A stretch of DNA of 64,000 nucleotides, taken from the NCBI GenBank assembly GCA_030826885.1, contig JAUUDF010000048.1, forward strand, positions 1 to 64,000, read 5' to 3'. The stretch is from Sulfurovum sp. Lineage in GTDB: Bacteria > Campylobacterota > Campylobacteria > Campylobacterales > Sulfurovaceae. Below the pieces are notes generated by a model, which saw nothing but the letters and a program-made list of their open reading frames with translations, was not told the DNA's origin and did not search any database. The position numbers and the translations under genes were made by a program. Of this stretch, positions 28,700 through 38,851 are shown one piece after another (position 1 is the first letter of the stretch; every line of letters starts with the position of its first letter).

Positions 28700-30063
28700 A
28701 CTTTCGAAAGGTCAGCTTTTGCGATCATATCTGTCCATACGGCCTGGTCACTCTCTTTGGGTTTGTACTCCGTATGCTCTGTGCCTACAGGTACCACCGT
28801 CACCGATTCAGCCTGTCGGCTCAACGCTTCAAGGTAATCCATCAGATCCATTGTCGGCGGCTCCCATGCTTTGACAAACAGCAGCACCTCTCCGCTGCTC
28901 TGTGCGACAATATGCTGATCCTCCTCAAGCGTGTTGTTGCCGCCAACCTCTACACAGACCGGCGCACTTACCTCCATCACCTCACACAGCAGTGAAAGCT
29001 GCTGCGAAGGAATCGCCCACCCCTGTATGACATCGTAATGCAGCTTCAGTGCCTCCTGTATGCGTCCATACCCTTTTTTGACAACATCACCCCGTTGTGT
29101 TTTCTCCATAGAAGATGTCGTAATAAACGGTTCGGTCATATCACGCAGCAGTTCCTCAGCTCCTTCAAGTGCCAGTGTCGCCTTTTTAAGTGCCCTTTTA
29201 AGTCCCCATGTAGCAAGCAGGTAAAAGAGTGCGCGCAGCAGCACCGCATAGAAGAGTGTTGCCATGGCAAGAAACTTCCACCAGGCACCAAGAGCTGCAG
29301 CATGCTCTATCATCTCTTTGCTCAGCGTACCGCCAAGGCGGTAGTATTGGCTCTGCTCTACCAGTTCCAGACTCGGCACGGCAGTAGGCAGCCAGCTTCG
29401 CCACGGCAAGGCGACAAATTCGAGAAAGCGGTGAAAGGCAGCTGCATCTATCTGCAGCGTCGTACTCCAGGCAAATGCCACATCTCGCGTCGCGACCACC
29501 CCCAGAAGTGCCAGCAGTAGTCCTACGGAAAAGGCAAGGGCAAGCAGCTGTGAGCGCTGAATGACTATCCAGTTAAGGAGCATCGGATTGATCTCCACCT
29601 GTGTTAGAAGGTCCTCTTTTTTGGTAAAAAAGAGAGCCATCCGTTCCATCAAGTATGCAGGAGAGAGATGCACCAGCGTATTGCGTGCACGCTTAGCTCG
29701 CAGCATGGAAAGCAGTGCCAGCGTCATCGTCACAAGAGGCAGCAGTACCACCAACGCCAGAAAATAGATGAGATTGACCGGTGCATGCCCATTGTAGCTA
29801 AGCAGTCCAATGCCCGAAAAGATACCGGTGACAAATGCCAGCAGCGTCAGCCAGAGTGTGGTATGGTAAAGCAGATGCGCCACCTTCTCCCCTGCCTGTT
29901 CAGTCTGACGGGTACGCATTTTCTCATCGACCCATGCTTTGAGCAAAGAGAGCGGACGGGATGTAAGCGCTTCGTGTGCCAATCCGAATGTACGCCGCTC
30001 CTGCCGTGTGGAAAGATCCCCCTTAAGCAGTGTATAGAGGTCGATGTAATCTTTTAGATGCAT
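28687..30063 (-). CDS. DUF2868-like membrane protein
   Basis: Multiple TM helices, DVAFAWSTTLQIDAAAFHRFLEFVALPWRSWLPTAVPSLELVEQSQYYRLGG typical of DUF2868; overlaps the GTPase start. Confidence 0.75.
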   Translation of the reverse strand: MHLKDYIDLYTLLKGDLSTRQERRTFGLAHEALTSRPLSLLKAWVDEKMRTRQTEQAGEKVAHLLYHTTLWLTLLAFVTGIFSGIGLLSYNGHAPVNLIYFLALVVLLPLVTMTLALLSMLRAKRARNTLVHLSPAYLMERMALFFTKKEDLLTQVEINPMLLNWIVIQRSQLLALAFSVGLLLALLGVVATRDVAFAWSTTLQIDAAAFHRFLEFVALPWRSWLPTAVPSLELVEQSQYYRLGGTLSKEMIEHAAALGAWWKFLAMATLFYAVLLRALFYLLATWGLKRALKKATLALEGAEELLRDMTEPFITTSSMEKTQRGDVVKKGYGRIQEALKLHYDVIQGWAIPSQQLSLLCEVMEVSAPVCVEVGGNNTLEEDQHIVAQSSGEVLLFVKAWEPPTMDLMDYLEALSRQAESVTVVPVGTEHTEYKPKESDQAVWTDMIAKADLSKVWIT

Positions 30064-30226
30064 AATAGTCGCTTACCTTCTTCATCCCGGTGTATTGTAG
30101 TGTTAGAGATATTATACAGTGTGAGGGTTAATTTTCGATTTTTGCAGTCGATTCACGTAACTGCGGGAATCCACGCCTCTGACGTAAAACCCCACGAGGC
30201 AGCAGAAGTTATTGGTGTATGTAGTC

Positions 30227-31507
30227 CTATGCTTCCGCTTCGTCCGGGCAGCCGTAGATGAGACAGCGGAGTTCTTCACGGTATGCATCGTAATCAAACG
30301 CTTTTACGCGCGCAACCCCTTCCTCTACCGCTTTTTTCGCTACGGCAGAAGCAACCCATATCAATGCTTCCTTGTTAAACGGCAGCGGGATGATATGCTC
30401 TTTGCCATACGCGATGTCCTCATTGTGGTACGCCGCTTTGACATAGTAGGGTACCGGCTCTTTGGCCAGTGCCGCCAATGCCTCTGCCGCCGCCATTTTC
30501 ATCCCTTCGGTGATCTTTCGTGCACGCACATCGAGCGCTCCTCTGAAAATAAACGGGAACCCCAGAACATTGTTCGTCTGGTTGGGGTAGTCTGAACGCC
30601 CTGTGGCGATAATGGCATCTTTGCGTACCTCCATGACCTCTTCAGGCAAAATCTCGGGTACAGGGTTTGCCAGCGCGAAAATGACGGGTTCGGGTGCCAT
30701 TTTGGCAACCATCTCTTTGCTCAATGCACCCGCAACGGAGAGACCAAGGAACATGTCGGCACCCTCAATGGCCTCCTCCAGTGTTTTTGCATCAGTCTCT
30801 ACGGCAAACTCCGCCTTGTATTTGTTCAGGTCATCTCTGTGGGTCGATATGACCCCTTTGGAATCACACATGACAATGTTCTTCACACCCAGTGCCTGAT
30901 ACATTTTGGCACAGGAAATTCCCGCGGCGCCTGCACCGTTGACTACAATTTTTATCTCATCGACTTTTTTGCCGGTAAGTTCAAGCACATTTATCAGACC
31001 GGCAGTAGTGATGATCGCCGTACCGTGCTGATCATCATGAAAAACGGGAATATCAAGCTCCTCTTTCAAAATACGCTCGATCTCAAAACATTTGGGTGCT
31101 TTTATATCTTCAAGGTTGATCCCGCCAAATGTCGGCGCGATCGCTTTACATGCAGCGACAATCTCCTCGACCGAATGGACATCGAGTTCGATGTCAAAGG
31201 CATCGACATTGGCGAACTTCTTGAAAAGTACCGACTTTCCTTCCATCACCGGTTTGGAAGCCAATGGCCCTATATCACCAAGACCAAGCACTGCTGTTCC
31301 ATCTGAGACCACACCGACGAGATTGGCTCTATTGGTATATTCAAAGACCAGATTATCGTCTTTTGCAATCTCTTCACAGGGGATCGCAACACCCGGTGTG
31401 TAGGCGAGAGAGAGCTCATATTGAGTTGTACAGGGTTTAGTCAGATCAATACCGATCTTTCCGCCTTTATGGTATTGCAGTGCTTTTTCTCTGGTGATAT
31501 TTGACAT
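30227..31507 (-). CDS. Malic enzyme (NAD(P)-dependent)
   Basis: SLAYTPGVAIPCEEIA, GDIGPLASKPVMEGKSVLFKKFA, VFHDDQHGTAI, SDYPNQTNNVLGFPFIFRGALDVRA. Confidence 0.92.
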   Translation of the reverse strand: MSNITREKALQYHKGGKIGIDLTKPCTTQYELSLAYTPGVAIPCEEIAKDDNLVFEYTNRANLVGVVSDGTAVLGLGDIGPLASKPVMEGKSVLFKKFANVDAFDIELDVHSVEEIVAACKAIAPTFGGINLEDIKAPKCFEIERILKEELDIPVFHDDQHGTAIITTAGLINVLELTGKKVDEIKIVVNGAGAAGISCAKMYQALGVKNIVMCDSKGVISTHRDDLNKYKAEFAVETDAKTLEEAIEGADMFLGLSVAGALSKEMVAKMAPEPVIFALANPVPEILPEEVMEVRKDAIIATGRSDYPNQTNNVLGFPFIFRGALDVRARKITEGMKMAAAEALAALAKEPVPYYVKAAYHNEDIAYGKEHIIPLPFNKEALIWVASAVAKKAVEEGVARVKAFDYDAYREELRCLIYGCPDEAEA

Positions 31508-31570
31508 GATTAACCTTTCTAATAAATATGATAGTAAATAATTATAGCACAGGGGGGTTAATACATGCCA

Positions 31571-32056
31571 TTACACATCTGCCTCTTCTTCAAAACCGCC
31601 TTCGGGAAAATACTCATCGAGAATGACCGGGAAAAGTGCGATCGTTTTTCGTGCTTTTTCAATTTTCGGCGCAAATACCACTTCGCTTGCCGGAAAATCC
31701 CGCATCAGTTCATCATAAATGGCAATTTTCTCTTCCATGTGATTTTTCAGTGCATCAAGCACTGCCGACATCGTCTCCCTGCTTGTCGCATACTTCATCA
31801 GCATTTCGAACATGCGCTTTCTCGGATGGATCGCCATTGACTCACCCGCTTCCATAGCAATATCCTTTATATCCCATCGGGAAACATAAATACCGCTGAC
31901 ATGCGGTGCCACCAGTTTGGCATAAAGCGCCTCCGTATAGGAAGGATAGTCCTTCAGGTCTGCAGCTTCGTCACTCGAGCAGGCTCCATCTACGCACGCT
32001 TCTTCGTTAATGGTAAAATTCTCGAACTCTTTTCTTAGTGCATCCATATCTCTCAT
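31571..32056 (-). CDS. Conserved-looking hypothetical protein in molybdoenzyme locus
   Basis: 161-aa ORF co-directional and tightly spaced with 32060..32542. Confidence 0.55.
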   Translation of the reverse strand: MRDMDALRKEFENFTINEEACVDGACSSDEAADLKDYPSYTEALYAKLVAPHVSGIYVSRWDIKDIAMEAGESMAIHPRKRMFEMLMKYATSRETMSAVLDALKNHMEEKIAIYDELMRDFPASEVVFAPKIEKARKTIALFPVILDEYFPEGGFEEEADV

Positions 32057-32059
32057 ATG

Positions 32060-32542
32060 CTACTCCTTGTTATTTTCTGCGATCAGATGCGGTATGGCAT
32101 CTACGTCAATATCGGCACCAAACCACCGGTTGGCAATCAGCATCATTTTGGTAACGAAAAGTATCTGGTCATCCAGAAACTCCGGCTTCTCAAAAAGGGC
32201 TTTGGCATCGTCATCGAAACAGAAACCGTGTACTTTGCCCGCTTCAATCTCCACAAAATCTATACGCCCTTCTCTTCTGGCTGTTTCGTCAAGCGTGTCA
32301 CAATACGCCAGAGCCTTTTGTGCGAACTCCCGTTCAACCATCATCTTGTCGACCTTCGACTGCCCCACACTGCTCATGGTGAACTCAAAGTGCTCATCGG
32401 AAATATTTAGCGCAATCGCTGTTGCGTTGATGCCCTGTGCTTTGAGTATTTTGTTAAAGTAACGTCTTGTATAACCTGTCTGGGCATTGTATCCAAGAAT
32501 CGTACAGAGTCGGGTATCGGGTTTTATCTCATGTGGTTTCAT
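32060..32542 (-). CDS. Hypothetical protein, weak AroE substrate-domain-like N-terminus
   Basis: DTRLCTILGYNAQTGYTRRYFNKILKAQGINATAIALNISDEHFEFTM resembles the start of the shikimate dehydrogenase fold; no NADP domain. Confidence 0.5.
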   Translation of the reverse strand: MKPHEIKPDTRLCTILGYNAQTGYTRRYFNKILKAQGINATAIALNISDEHFEFTMSSVGQSKVDKMMVEREFAQKALAYCDTLDETARREGRIDFVEIEAGKVHGFCFDDDAKALFEKPEFLDDQILFVTKMMLIANRWFGADIDVDAIPHLIAENNKE

Positions 32543-32641
32543 CTATTCTTTCTCCTTTCTGCAAAGCAGAGCTTCGCAGAAATTCCTCTCACTAAAGCTT
32601 CGCCTGTCGGCTCAGAAAAATCCCAACAAAGGCTTTTCTTT

Positions 32642-33754
32642 TCACGCTTCATTGCTGCTTCCCATTTTTTTGGCGTTTTCATGCAAGAACATCGCTTCTT
32701 CTTCTTCGACTATGCATCGGGGACACATTGTGGCGCCTTCAAAAGAGGTAAAGTAGTTTCCGCATTCGTCACAGCGTCTGACATTGAACGTTGCCAGGGT
32801 ACGCTGCGTCGGCTCAAAAAACTCTTTGACTTCAAATCCCGGCTGCAGCTGTATAGCATCGGGTTCACAGACATCATGGCAGAGACGGCACTTTACACAC
32901 AGCATTGCATCGAAATGAATCAGCGAGAACTTGCTGTCACTGCTGAGTGCCCCTGTAGGACAAATACGGTAGCATATCTGACAGTTGGTACAGCTCTCTT
33001 CTACAAATTTTTGCGAGACAAAACTGACATCCTCTTCTGCGAGTACTTCATAACGCTCCGGCTTTGGAGTATGCTTGAGCATGGTGAAAAGGATCTTGCG
33101 TTTATCGGGCAGGTGTTTATCTCTGATCTTCTGGGTGATGGACGGGTCTATTTCAAAGTGATGCATCTCATCTGCTTCGACCGCCTGTTCAAACTCCTGT
33201 TTGTGCTTCATCACACCTTTTAGTGAAGCGGTATTACGCAAAAATGCCCGTCTGTCCGCCGCAGCTTCTTCCTCTTCTTCGGATGATGCTTCTGCAACAG
33301 GCTGTGTATTGACTTCAAGCTGCTTCGAAGAGATGCTTGAAAGTACGAAGTTCGCCTCCTCAATGCGTGATACGATCACCCCATACAGATGACTCTGTGG
33401 ATCATAGTCATCCAAATCGAGCACTACCGGCTCCTCACTTGCAAGCGCAAGAGAGATAAGATGTTCAACACTCAACACGGAAAGACATGGAATATTGAGT
33501 TTTCTCGAAATCAGGCGTACCTTGCTGTCAAGGAAACTGAAGAAAAACTCCGTTACGGAAAAATCGCTCAAAGCAAAGGCTTCCGTCGGGCAGGCACCGA
33601 CACAGGCGGCACCTTCTACGCCAAGCCCTTTGGCAAAAACCGGCAGCTGTTCGTCAATACGCACCAGTGAGTTCGTTGCTTCAACACACTTGGTACATTC
33701 GGAAAACTTGCTTGTCGCCCTGATACACAGGGCTGTATCGAAATGGAGTCTCAT
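32642..33754 (-). CDS. 4Fe-4S ferredoxin-type protein with C-terminal zinc-ribbon-like segment
   Basis: CTNCQICYRICPTGAL and CVKCRLCHDVCEPDAI clusters; C-terminal CDECGNYF...MCPRC. Confidence 0.85.
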   Translation of the reverse strand: MRLHFDTALCIRATSKFSECTKCVEATNSLVRIDEQLPVFAKGLGVEGAACVGACPTEAFALSDFSVTEFFFSFLDSKVRLISRKLNIPCLSVLSVEHLISLALASEEPVVLDLDDYDPQSHLYGVIVSRIEEANFVLSSISSKQLEVNTQPVAEASSEEEEEAAADRRAFLRNTASLKGVMKHKQEFEQAVEADEMHHFEIDPSITQKIRDKHLPDKRKILFTMLKHTPKPERYEVLAEEDVSFVSQKFVEESCTNCQICYRICPTGALSSDSKFSLIHFDAMLCVKCRLCHDVCEPDAIQLQPGFEVKEFFEPTQRTLATFNVRRCDECGNYFTSFEGATMCPRCIVEEEEAMFLHENAKKMGSSNEA

Positions 33755-33757
33755 GGT

Positions 33758-34435
33758 TTAGGCAACATCCGCACAGAAGCTGTCAAGCTGTGCGTTGATA
33801 TACTCAAAGTCACTCAGCAAAAACTCCAGTGTCAACTCGCTTCCCTCATGGTAAAGCGGCGTTCTGGACTCTTTTTTCGCATTGATGAGAAACATCGGTG
33901 CCCACTCAAGCAGGTGGTCTCGCATAAAGCCTTTTTGAATCTGAAACAGTTCGCAGATTCCCTCTTTGTCACCTGCCTCAAGCGCTTTAAGCTGTGCCTT
34001 GCAGAGCATATACATGAATTCCAATTCCACACCGATATGGTCACCGCTGACCACCCTTGCCTTTTCAAGCTCTACCCTGAAATCAAGCGCATCGTAGAGT
34101 TCAATGACAGGGTTGCCTTTACCGCTGTCGATCATCTGGTCATCACGGACATAAAAACTCTCGTAGGGAACAAGATGCATCAAAAAGAGGTTGGCGAAAT
34201 CGACATTGTAATACGCCTCTATCAACTCTTTCATGCTCTTGTCATTGCGCTTCGACCAGTTTTGATAGTTGGGAAAGAGTGCGTATATCGCTTCATCACT
34301 TTCGATCGTTTTCAAAAAATCCTCATCGACTTCCTTGATCATCAAACGTGAGATCAGAGCATAAAGTGCAATGCGGTTTTCAAGATCCTGTTTTAGCGTT
34401 TCCATCATATCCCTTATGGTGTAAATTTTTGGCAA
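33758..34435 (-). CDS. TorD/DmsD-family molybdoenzyme maturation chaperone
   Basis: All-helical ~225 aa with PYESFYVRDDQ-type motif; directly downstream of the molybdoenzyme catalytic gene. Confidence 0.8.
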   Translation of the reverse strand: MPKIYTIRDMMETLKQDLENRIALYALISRLMIKEVDEDFLKTIESDEAIYALFPNYQNWSKRNDKSMKELIEAYYNVDFANLFLMHLVPYESFYVRDDQMIDSGKGNPVIELYDALDFRVELEKARVVSGDHIGVELEFMYMLCKAQLKALEAGDKEGICELFQIQKGFMRDHLLEWAPMFLINAKKESRTPLYHEGSELTLEFLLSDFEYINAQLDSFCADVA

Positions 34436-34534
34436 CTATACCACTTTCAAGATAAATAGCACGAATAAGAAAAATATTTATCTGGAAAATAGTGTCGGAT
34501 GAAGGCGGGCAGCAGGCTGCTGCCCAAATGAACA

Positions 34535-37500
34535 CTACCCTGTAATATCTACAGAGTATGCTTTGAGTGTCAGAGGTACTGCCGGACGCTTCATGTGTAC
34601 CGGACGTCTGAGCTTGTCACCTTTGGCAAGCGGTCTTGTCAGCTTGTCTCTCCAGGCCTGATAGACTTTGAAGTTATTCTCATAGTTGACATAGATATCA
34701 CCAATGACATCATCCGGACCGGCTTTTTCGATGCGAACTTTCTGATGCCATGCATGGTTACCCGCAATCGGGTCAGGATGTGACGGAGCAACGGCATTCT
34801 GCCATGCACCGCTCAGACCATCCCACCAGATATTGTCGAGGTCTTTGTTGTACTCTTTGAACTGCCAGGTATCTTTACGTGCCTGCATACCTTCATTGAG
34901 CCCCTGCTTAGGCTTGAGCGTACCGATCTTGCCATCCATTGTCATGTCGTAGAGTGGAGCACCGAGACCCAGAACACCCAGTTTGTGCTCGAAGCCTGGA
35001 ATCTCGACAGCATTTTTCAGCTTCCAACGACCGGCATGGTGTGAACATGCAAGTACGCCAGGCATTGTCGCTTCTGTCGGTACAGCCATCGCGATAAAGT
35101 AACCCGACTCGAGACCTGAAACAGTATCTTCAATGGTTACCTTGATCGCATCTCCACGCTTGATTCCCAGACGCTTGGCATCTGCAGTAGAGATCCATAC
35201 AGGGTTGTGGTTCTGTGAAATCTCCATCAGGTGCTTGGAGTTCACTGAACGGGTATGAATGTTGTACGGCAGTCTAAATACCGTATTGAGTGCGAACTCG
35301 TTCTTGGACGGGTCAATAAAGTCATGGTGTACCTGAGTAACCAGCTGTACCATCTCTTTACGCTCTTTCGCGTTTCTCGGATAGATAGGAATAGCGAATT
35401 CAGGCCATTTCCACTCAGCAAACCATTTGGAGTAGAACTCAAGTTTACCGCTGAGTGTATGGAAGCCTTGTACGATCTTGCCGTCTACTTCCACACCGAT
35501 AGGCTTTTTCCCGCCAAATACATGGTCATGGACAAGCAGTGTGCCGTATTCATCTTTTTCGACTTCACTCTCATCATACTCGTGACCGTGGGCGATGTAT
35601 TTGTTCCCCTCTTTGCGGAGTGGTCTCTCCTGTGGTCTGTATACATGATCCTCTTCAAGCCAGGTACCCATATCTCTCATCATCTCGTAGTTCGGATACT
35701 TCGAATTCGGGTACTTCAGTTTCGCTGTCTTTCTGAGGTTAGGAAGCTTGTCGAATGCTGCCTGATACCACTCCGGAATGGTTACCGCACGGCTTGGATC
35801 CTCTTTGGATGCCCAGAATTTTCTGACACCGAGGCTTCCGTCAGGGTCAACATAGTGAACCATGATGTTCGCCCAGAACTCTACCTCTTCCCAGATTTCG
35901 CCAAGTCCAGCCGTCATATGTGCTTCGAGTGTCGCACGTGCCGGATCTTTCGGTTTCCAGCCAAGTTTTTCAAGTGCGACACGCAGTGCAGGGTTTTTGA
36001 AACTCAGCCATCTTGCCGGTTTTGTAGGCTCGGAAGACTGGTCGTGTCTTTCACCCGCCAGACCGACAGGAAGAACATAGTCACAGAACCAGTTGGTTTC
36101 AGACCAGGTTGGTGACAGGTTGAATGAGAGTTCGATCTTGTCTTCACGCTTCAGTGCTTCGATCCATCTGAATCCGTCCGGGTTGATCCATACAGGGTTG
36201 TACATACGCGGAATCCAGACAGCCAGCTTCTCAGGAATGTGCTTCAGACCTTTTGCTTTCCACTTCGCTCTCCACTCATCATCGAGCAGGAGGTGTGGCA
36301 TGATGTGTGACATCTCGTAGGTACTGAGCGGATACTCAGGCGGCCATGCAATCTCGTTCCATACATCGACTCTTGGCGGTCTTTCGCCTGCAACTGTAGC
36401 CGCATCCCCTTTACCGTTAACAGAGATGACATGCCAGTGGTGCATACCTACACCACCGATGTTTCCGGCCATTGCACCACGCAGTGCCAGAGGGAAGAAA
36501 CCGGAACGGGTATTCATCCATCCCCCTCTGTGACCGATAGTTCCGGCTCTCCAGAGGAATGTGGAAATTCTGTCACCGGCATCGATGAACATATCAAAGA
36601 GTTCGTCAAGTTTGTGACCGTAACCTTCCATTTTACACTCTTTGACAACAAACTCTTTGGTGTATGGCGAATAGATCTCTTTGAGCATCTCGATGAAACT
36701 TTCATAACTCTCATCCTGAGGTACCTGTTTCATGTAGCCTTTGGAGACCATCAGCGCAAGCTGCTCTTTGTCTTTCATCAACTGTTCCCAGTTGACCCAG
36801 TTCTTAAAGAACGCGTGGTTTACCAGGTCTTTCCCGTGAATATCTTTTTCATTCAAAATTCTGTTGGCAAGGTGCAGATAAAGCGCTGCTTCCGTACCCG
36901 GCCATACAGGAATCCAAAGATCCGCCATACCCGCAGAGTTGGACATACGAGGGTCCATAACGACCAGTTTCGCTCCCTTTTTTCTTGCATCGGCAATATA
37001 GCCTGCAGACTGCTGGAAGTAGTGACCTGCATCCGCAGCGTGAGAAGACTGGAGGAAGATCAGTTTCGCATTCGCCCAATCCGGAGAGTTTCTGTCATCG
37101 TTCACCCACTGGATGGTACCTTCACGTGCACCTGCAGAACAGATGTTGGTATGTGAGTCGTATCCGTCAAGTCCCATAGAGTGCGGAACACGGTGACCGA
37201 AACCGTTCTCGTTCGGACGACCAACATGGTACATGATCATCTTTTTGGAGACTTCATCGCCTCTTTTGAGCGTATCGTGCATCTTTTTACCGATGGTCGC
37301 CATCGCTTCGTCCCATGTGGTTCTTACCCACTTGCCTTCACCCCTTTTGGAACCCGGTGCTCTTTTAAGCGGGAAAGGAATTCTGTCCGGATCGTACATC
37401 TGTGTCTGGGTAGCATACCCTTTTGCACAGTTACGTCCGCGTGAACCGGCATGCAGCGGGTTACCCATGTATTTTTTGACGAAAAGGTCTCTTGGGTTTT

Positions 37501-37891
37501 TCGTTCTCTTATACTCACCGATCTCGACCCATGCAGTCAGACCACACTGTGCTTCACAGTTGGAGCAGACTGTCGGAACAAGCATAAACTCGTTGACTTT
37601 GATCCCGTCAGGGTTGTTTTCGCTTGCAACACCCTTTCTTCCTACACCTCCACGTTTCCAGTCATCACCATCAAGCTCTTTGAAACTGTCCCACTGCTCA
37701 AGCGGTGGATAGAATGAAAGGCTCTTTGGTGTGGCAGTGAAGGTCTTCTCTTCAGCCTCTGCAGGCGTCTCGACGATTGTCTCGAATACACCTGCCGCCA
37801 GTGTCACTCCGGCAACAGAGTAAGCGGTTCCCTTAAGGAAGCTTCTTCTACTCTCTATAAAATGGTTGTCTTGATTCATTGATTTTGTCAT
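34535..37891 (-). CDS. CISM molybdopterin oxidoreductase catalytic subunit, Tat-exported, substrate unassigned
   Basis: Tat motif SRRSFLKGTAYSVAGVTLAAG; CSNCEAQCG...GRNCAKG 4Fe-4S motif; HTNICSAGARE around the predicted Mo-ligand Cys; KLIFLQSSHAADAG; C-terminal pterin-binding region. Confidence 0.9.
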   Translation of the reverse strand: MTKSMNQDNHFIESRRSFLKGTAYSVAGVTLAAGVFETIVETPAEAEEKTFTATPKSLSFYPPLEQWDSFKELDGDDWKRGGVGRKGVASENNPDGIKVNEFMLVPTVCSNCEAQCGLTAWVEIGEYKRTKNPRDLFVKKYMGNPLHAGSRGRNCAKGYATQTQMYDPDRIPFPLKRAPGSKRGEGKWVRTTWDEAMATIGKKMHDTLKRGDEVSKKMIMYHVGRPNENGFGHRVPHSMGLDGYDSHTNICSAGAREGTIQWVNDDRNSPDWANAKLIFLQSSHAADAGHYFQQSAGYIADARKKGAKLVVMDPRMSNSAGMADLWIPVWPGTEAALYLHLANRILNEKDIHGKDLVNHAFFKNWVNWEQLMKDKEQLALMVSKGYMKQVPQDESYESFIEMLKEIYSPYTKEFVVKECKMEGYGHKLDELFDMFIDAGDRISTFLWRAGTIGHRGGWMNTRSGFFPLALRGAMAGNIGGVGMHHWHVISVNGKGDAATVAGERPPRVDVWNEIAWPPEYPLSTYEMSHIMPHLLLDDEWRAKWKAKGLKHIPEKLAVWIPRMYNPVWINPDGFRWIEALKREDKIELSFNLSPTWSETNWFCDYVLPVGLAGERHDQSSEPTKPARWLSFKNPALRVALEKLGWKPKDPARATLEAHMTAGLGEIWEEVEFWANIMVHYVDPDGSLGVRKFWASKEDPSRAVTIPEWYQAAFDKLPNLRKTAKLKYPNSKYPNYEMMRDMGTWLEEDHVYRPQERPLRKEGNKYIAHGHEYDESEVEKDEYGTLLVHDHVFGGKKPIGVEVDGKIVQGFHTLSGKLEFYSKWFAEWKWPEFAIPIYPRNAKERKEMVQLVTQVHHDFIDPSKNEFALNTVFRLPYNIHTRSVNSKHLMEISQNHNPVWISTADAKRLGIKRGDAIKVTIEDTVSGLESGYFIAMAVPTEATMPGVLACSHHAGRWKLKNAVEIPGFEHKLGVLGLGAPLYDMTMDGKIGTLKPKQGLNEGMQARKDTWQFKEYNKDLDNIWWDGLSGAWQNAVAPSHPDPIAGNHAWHQKVRIEKAGPDDVIGDIYVNYENNFKVYQAWRDKLTRPLAKGDKLRRPVHMKRPAVPLTLKAYSVDITG

Positions 37892-37903
37892 AGATACTCC
37901 TCC

Positions 37904-38851
37904 TTAACTCAACGGTAGCATTTGTGGGATTTTAAGCCATACATCTTTTGCCATGTACAGTCCGATCAATGCCAACAGTGCCGCAAATCTCAGCAGCGTT
38001 TTATTATCACTCTTCATGCTGCTTACAGCAAGGAAGAAAGGTACGATAAATCCAAGTACCATACCGAACCAGAACTCAGTGTTGTACTCACCGCCTGCAT
38101 GCACATATGCCAGTGTCGCTTCCGCCTCAGCTGACTTGAATGAGAAGAAATACTCACCCATATACATCAGGAAGCTAAACAGCGTAGAGATCGCCAATAC
38201 AAGCGCGAGATCACGTCTTGCTTCCGTACTCCATTTGCCTGATACGAAGATCAGTCCCGCAGAACCGGCCAGAAGTGCCGCCCAGATCATCTGCATAACC
38301 TCAGCTGGAGTCTGCCACAGTTCTCTTGCACTGGACTCCGCCATGATGATGGCTGTATACATTGTAACAGGGAATGCGAGGAATACAACGAACGGGAAAA
38401 GTTTTTCATAGAGCCCGCTGTTTGCTCTTGCCGCATTTGCCAATGCACAGTTCTTTCTGATATTCGGATGCGCATCAAAGAAGCCGATGACAAGTAGAAT
38501 GGTTACCAGTGCCGTAAAGAGTGACGCCATCCAAGCCCCTACCGTAATGGCAGATGTCCAATGCGGATGGAGGAAAATATTGACCATTCTGTACGGCTGA
38601 TGAAGATCCGTCAGCGTAAAGAGCAAAAAGATATTCAAAAATACGAATGAGATCAGCGGCATGGTCCATCTGAGATTAGGCATTTCATCTTTCTTGTGTC
38701 TGTAAAGCAAAAAGGCACCGACAATAATAACGCCTGTACCGACCGATTTAGCCCACATGTTAAGTGTAATCATCCAGCCCCAGATAATACCCGGAAGCGC
38801 GACGTCCAACGTTACAACAGCTTGTGTTGCGTGAATTCCATGTTCTACCAT
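37904..38851 (-). CDS. NrfD/PsrC-type membrane subunit
   Basis: About 8 TM helices; adjacent to FeS and molybdoenzyme subunits. Confidence 0.85.
   Translation of the reverse strand: MVEHGIHATQAVVTLDVALPGIIWGWMITLNMWAKSVGTGVIIVGAFLLYRHKKDEMPNLRWTMPLISFVFLNIFLLFTLTDLHQPYRMVNIFLHPHWTSAITVGAWMASLFTALVTILLVIGFFDAHPNIRKNCALANAARANSGLYEKLFPFVVFLAFPVTMYTAIIMAESSARELWQTPAEVMQMIWAALLAGSAGLIFVSGKWSTEARRDLALVLAISTLFSFLMYMGEYFFSFKSAEAEATLAYVHAGGEYNTEFWFGMVLGFIVPFFLAVSSMKSDNKTLLRFAALLALIGLYMAKDVWLKIPQMLPLS

Noticed and set aside
35255-36115. 286-aa plus-strand ORF inside the molybdoenzyme gene
   Set aside because: Shadow ORF antisense to a well-supported catalytic subunit; composition (Cys/Arg/Phe-rich) is typical of antisense reading.
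36431-37156. 241-aa plus-strand ORF inside the molybdoenzyme gene
   Set aside because: Antisense shadow of conserved coding sequence; no recognisable domain.
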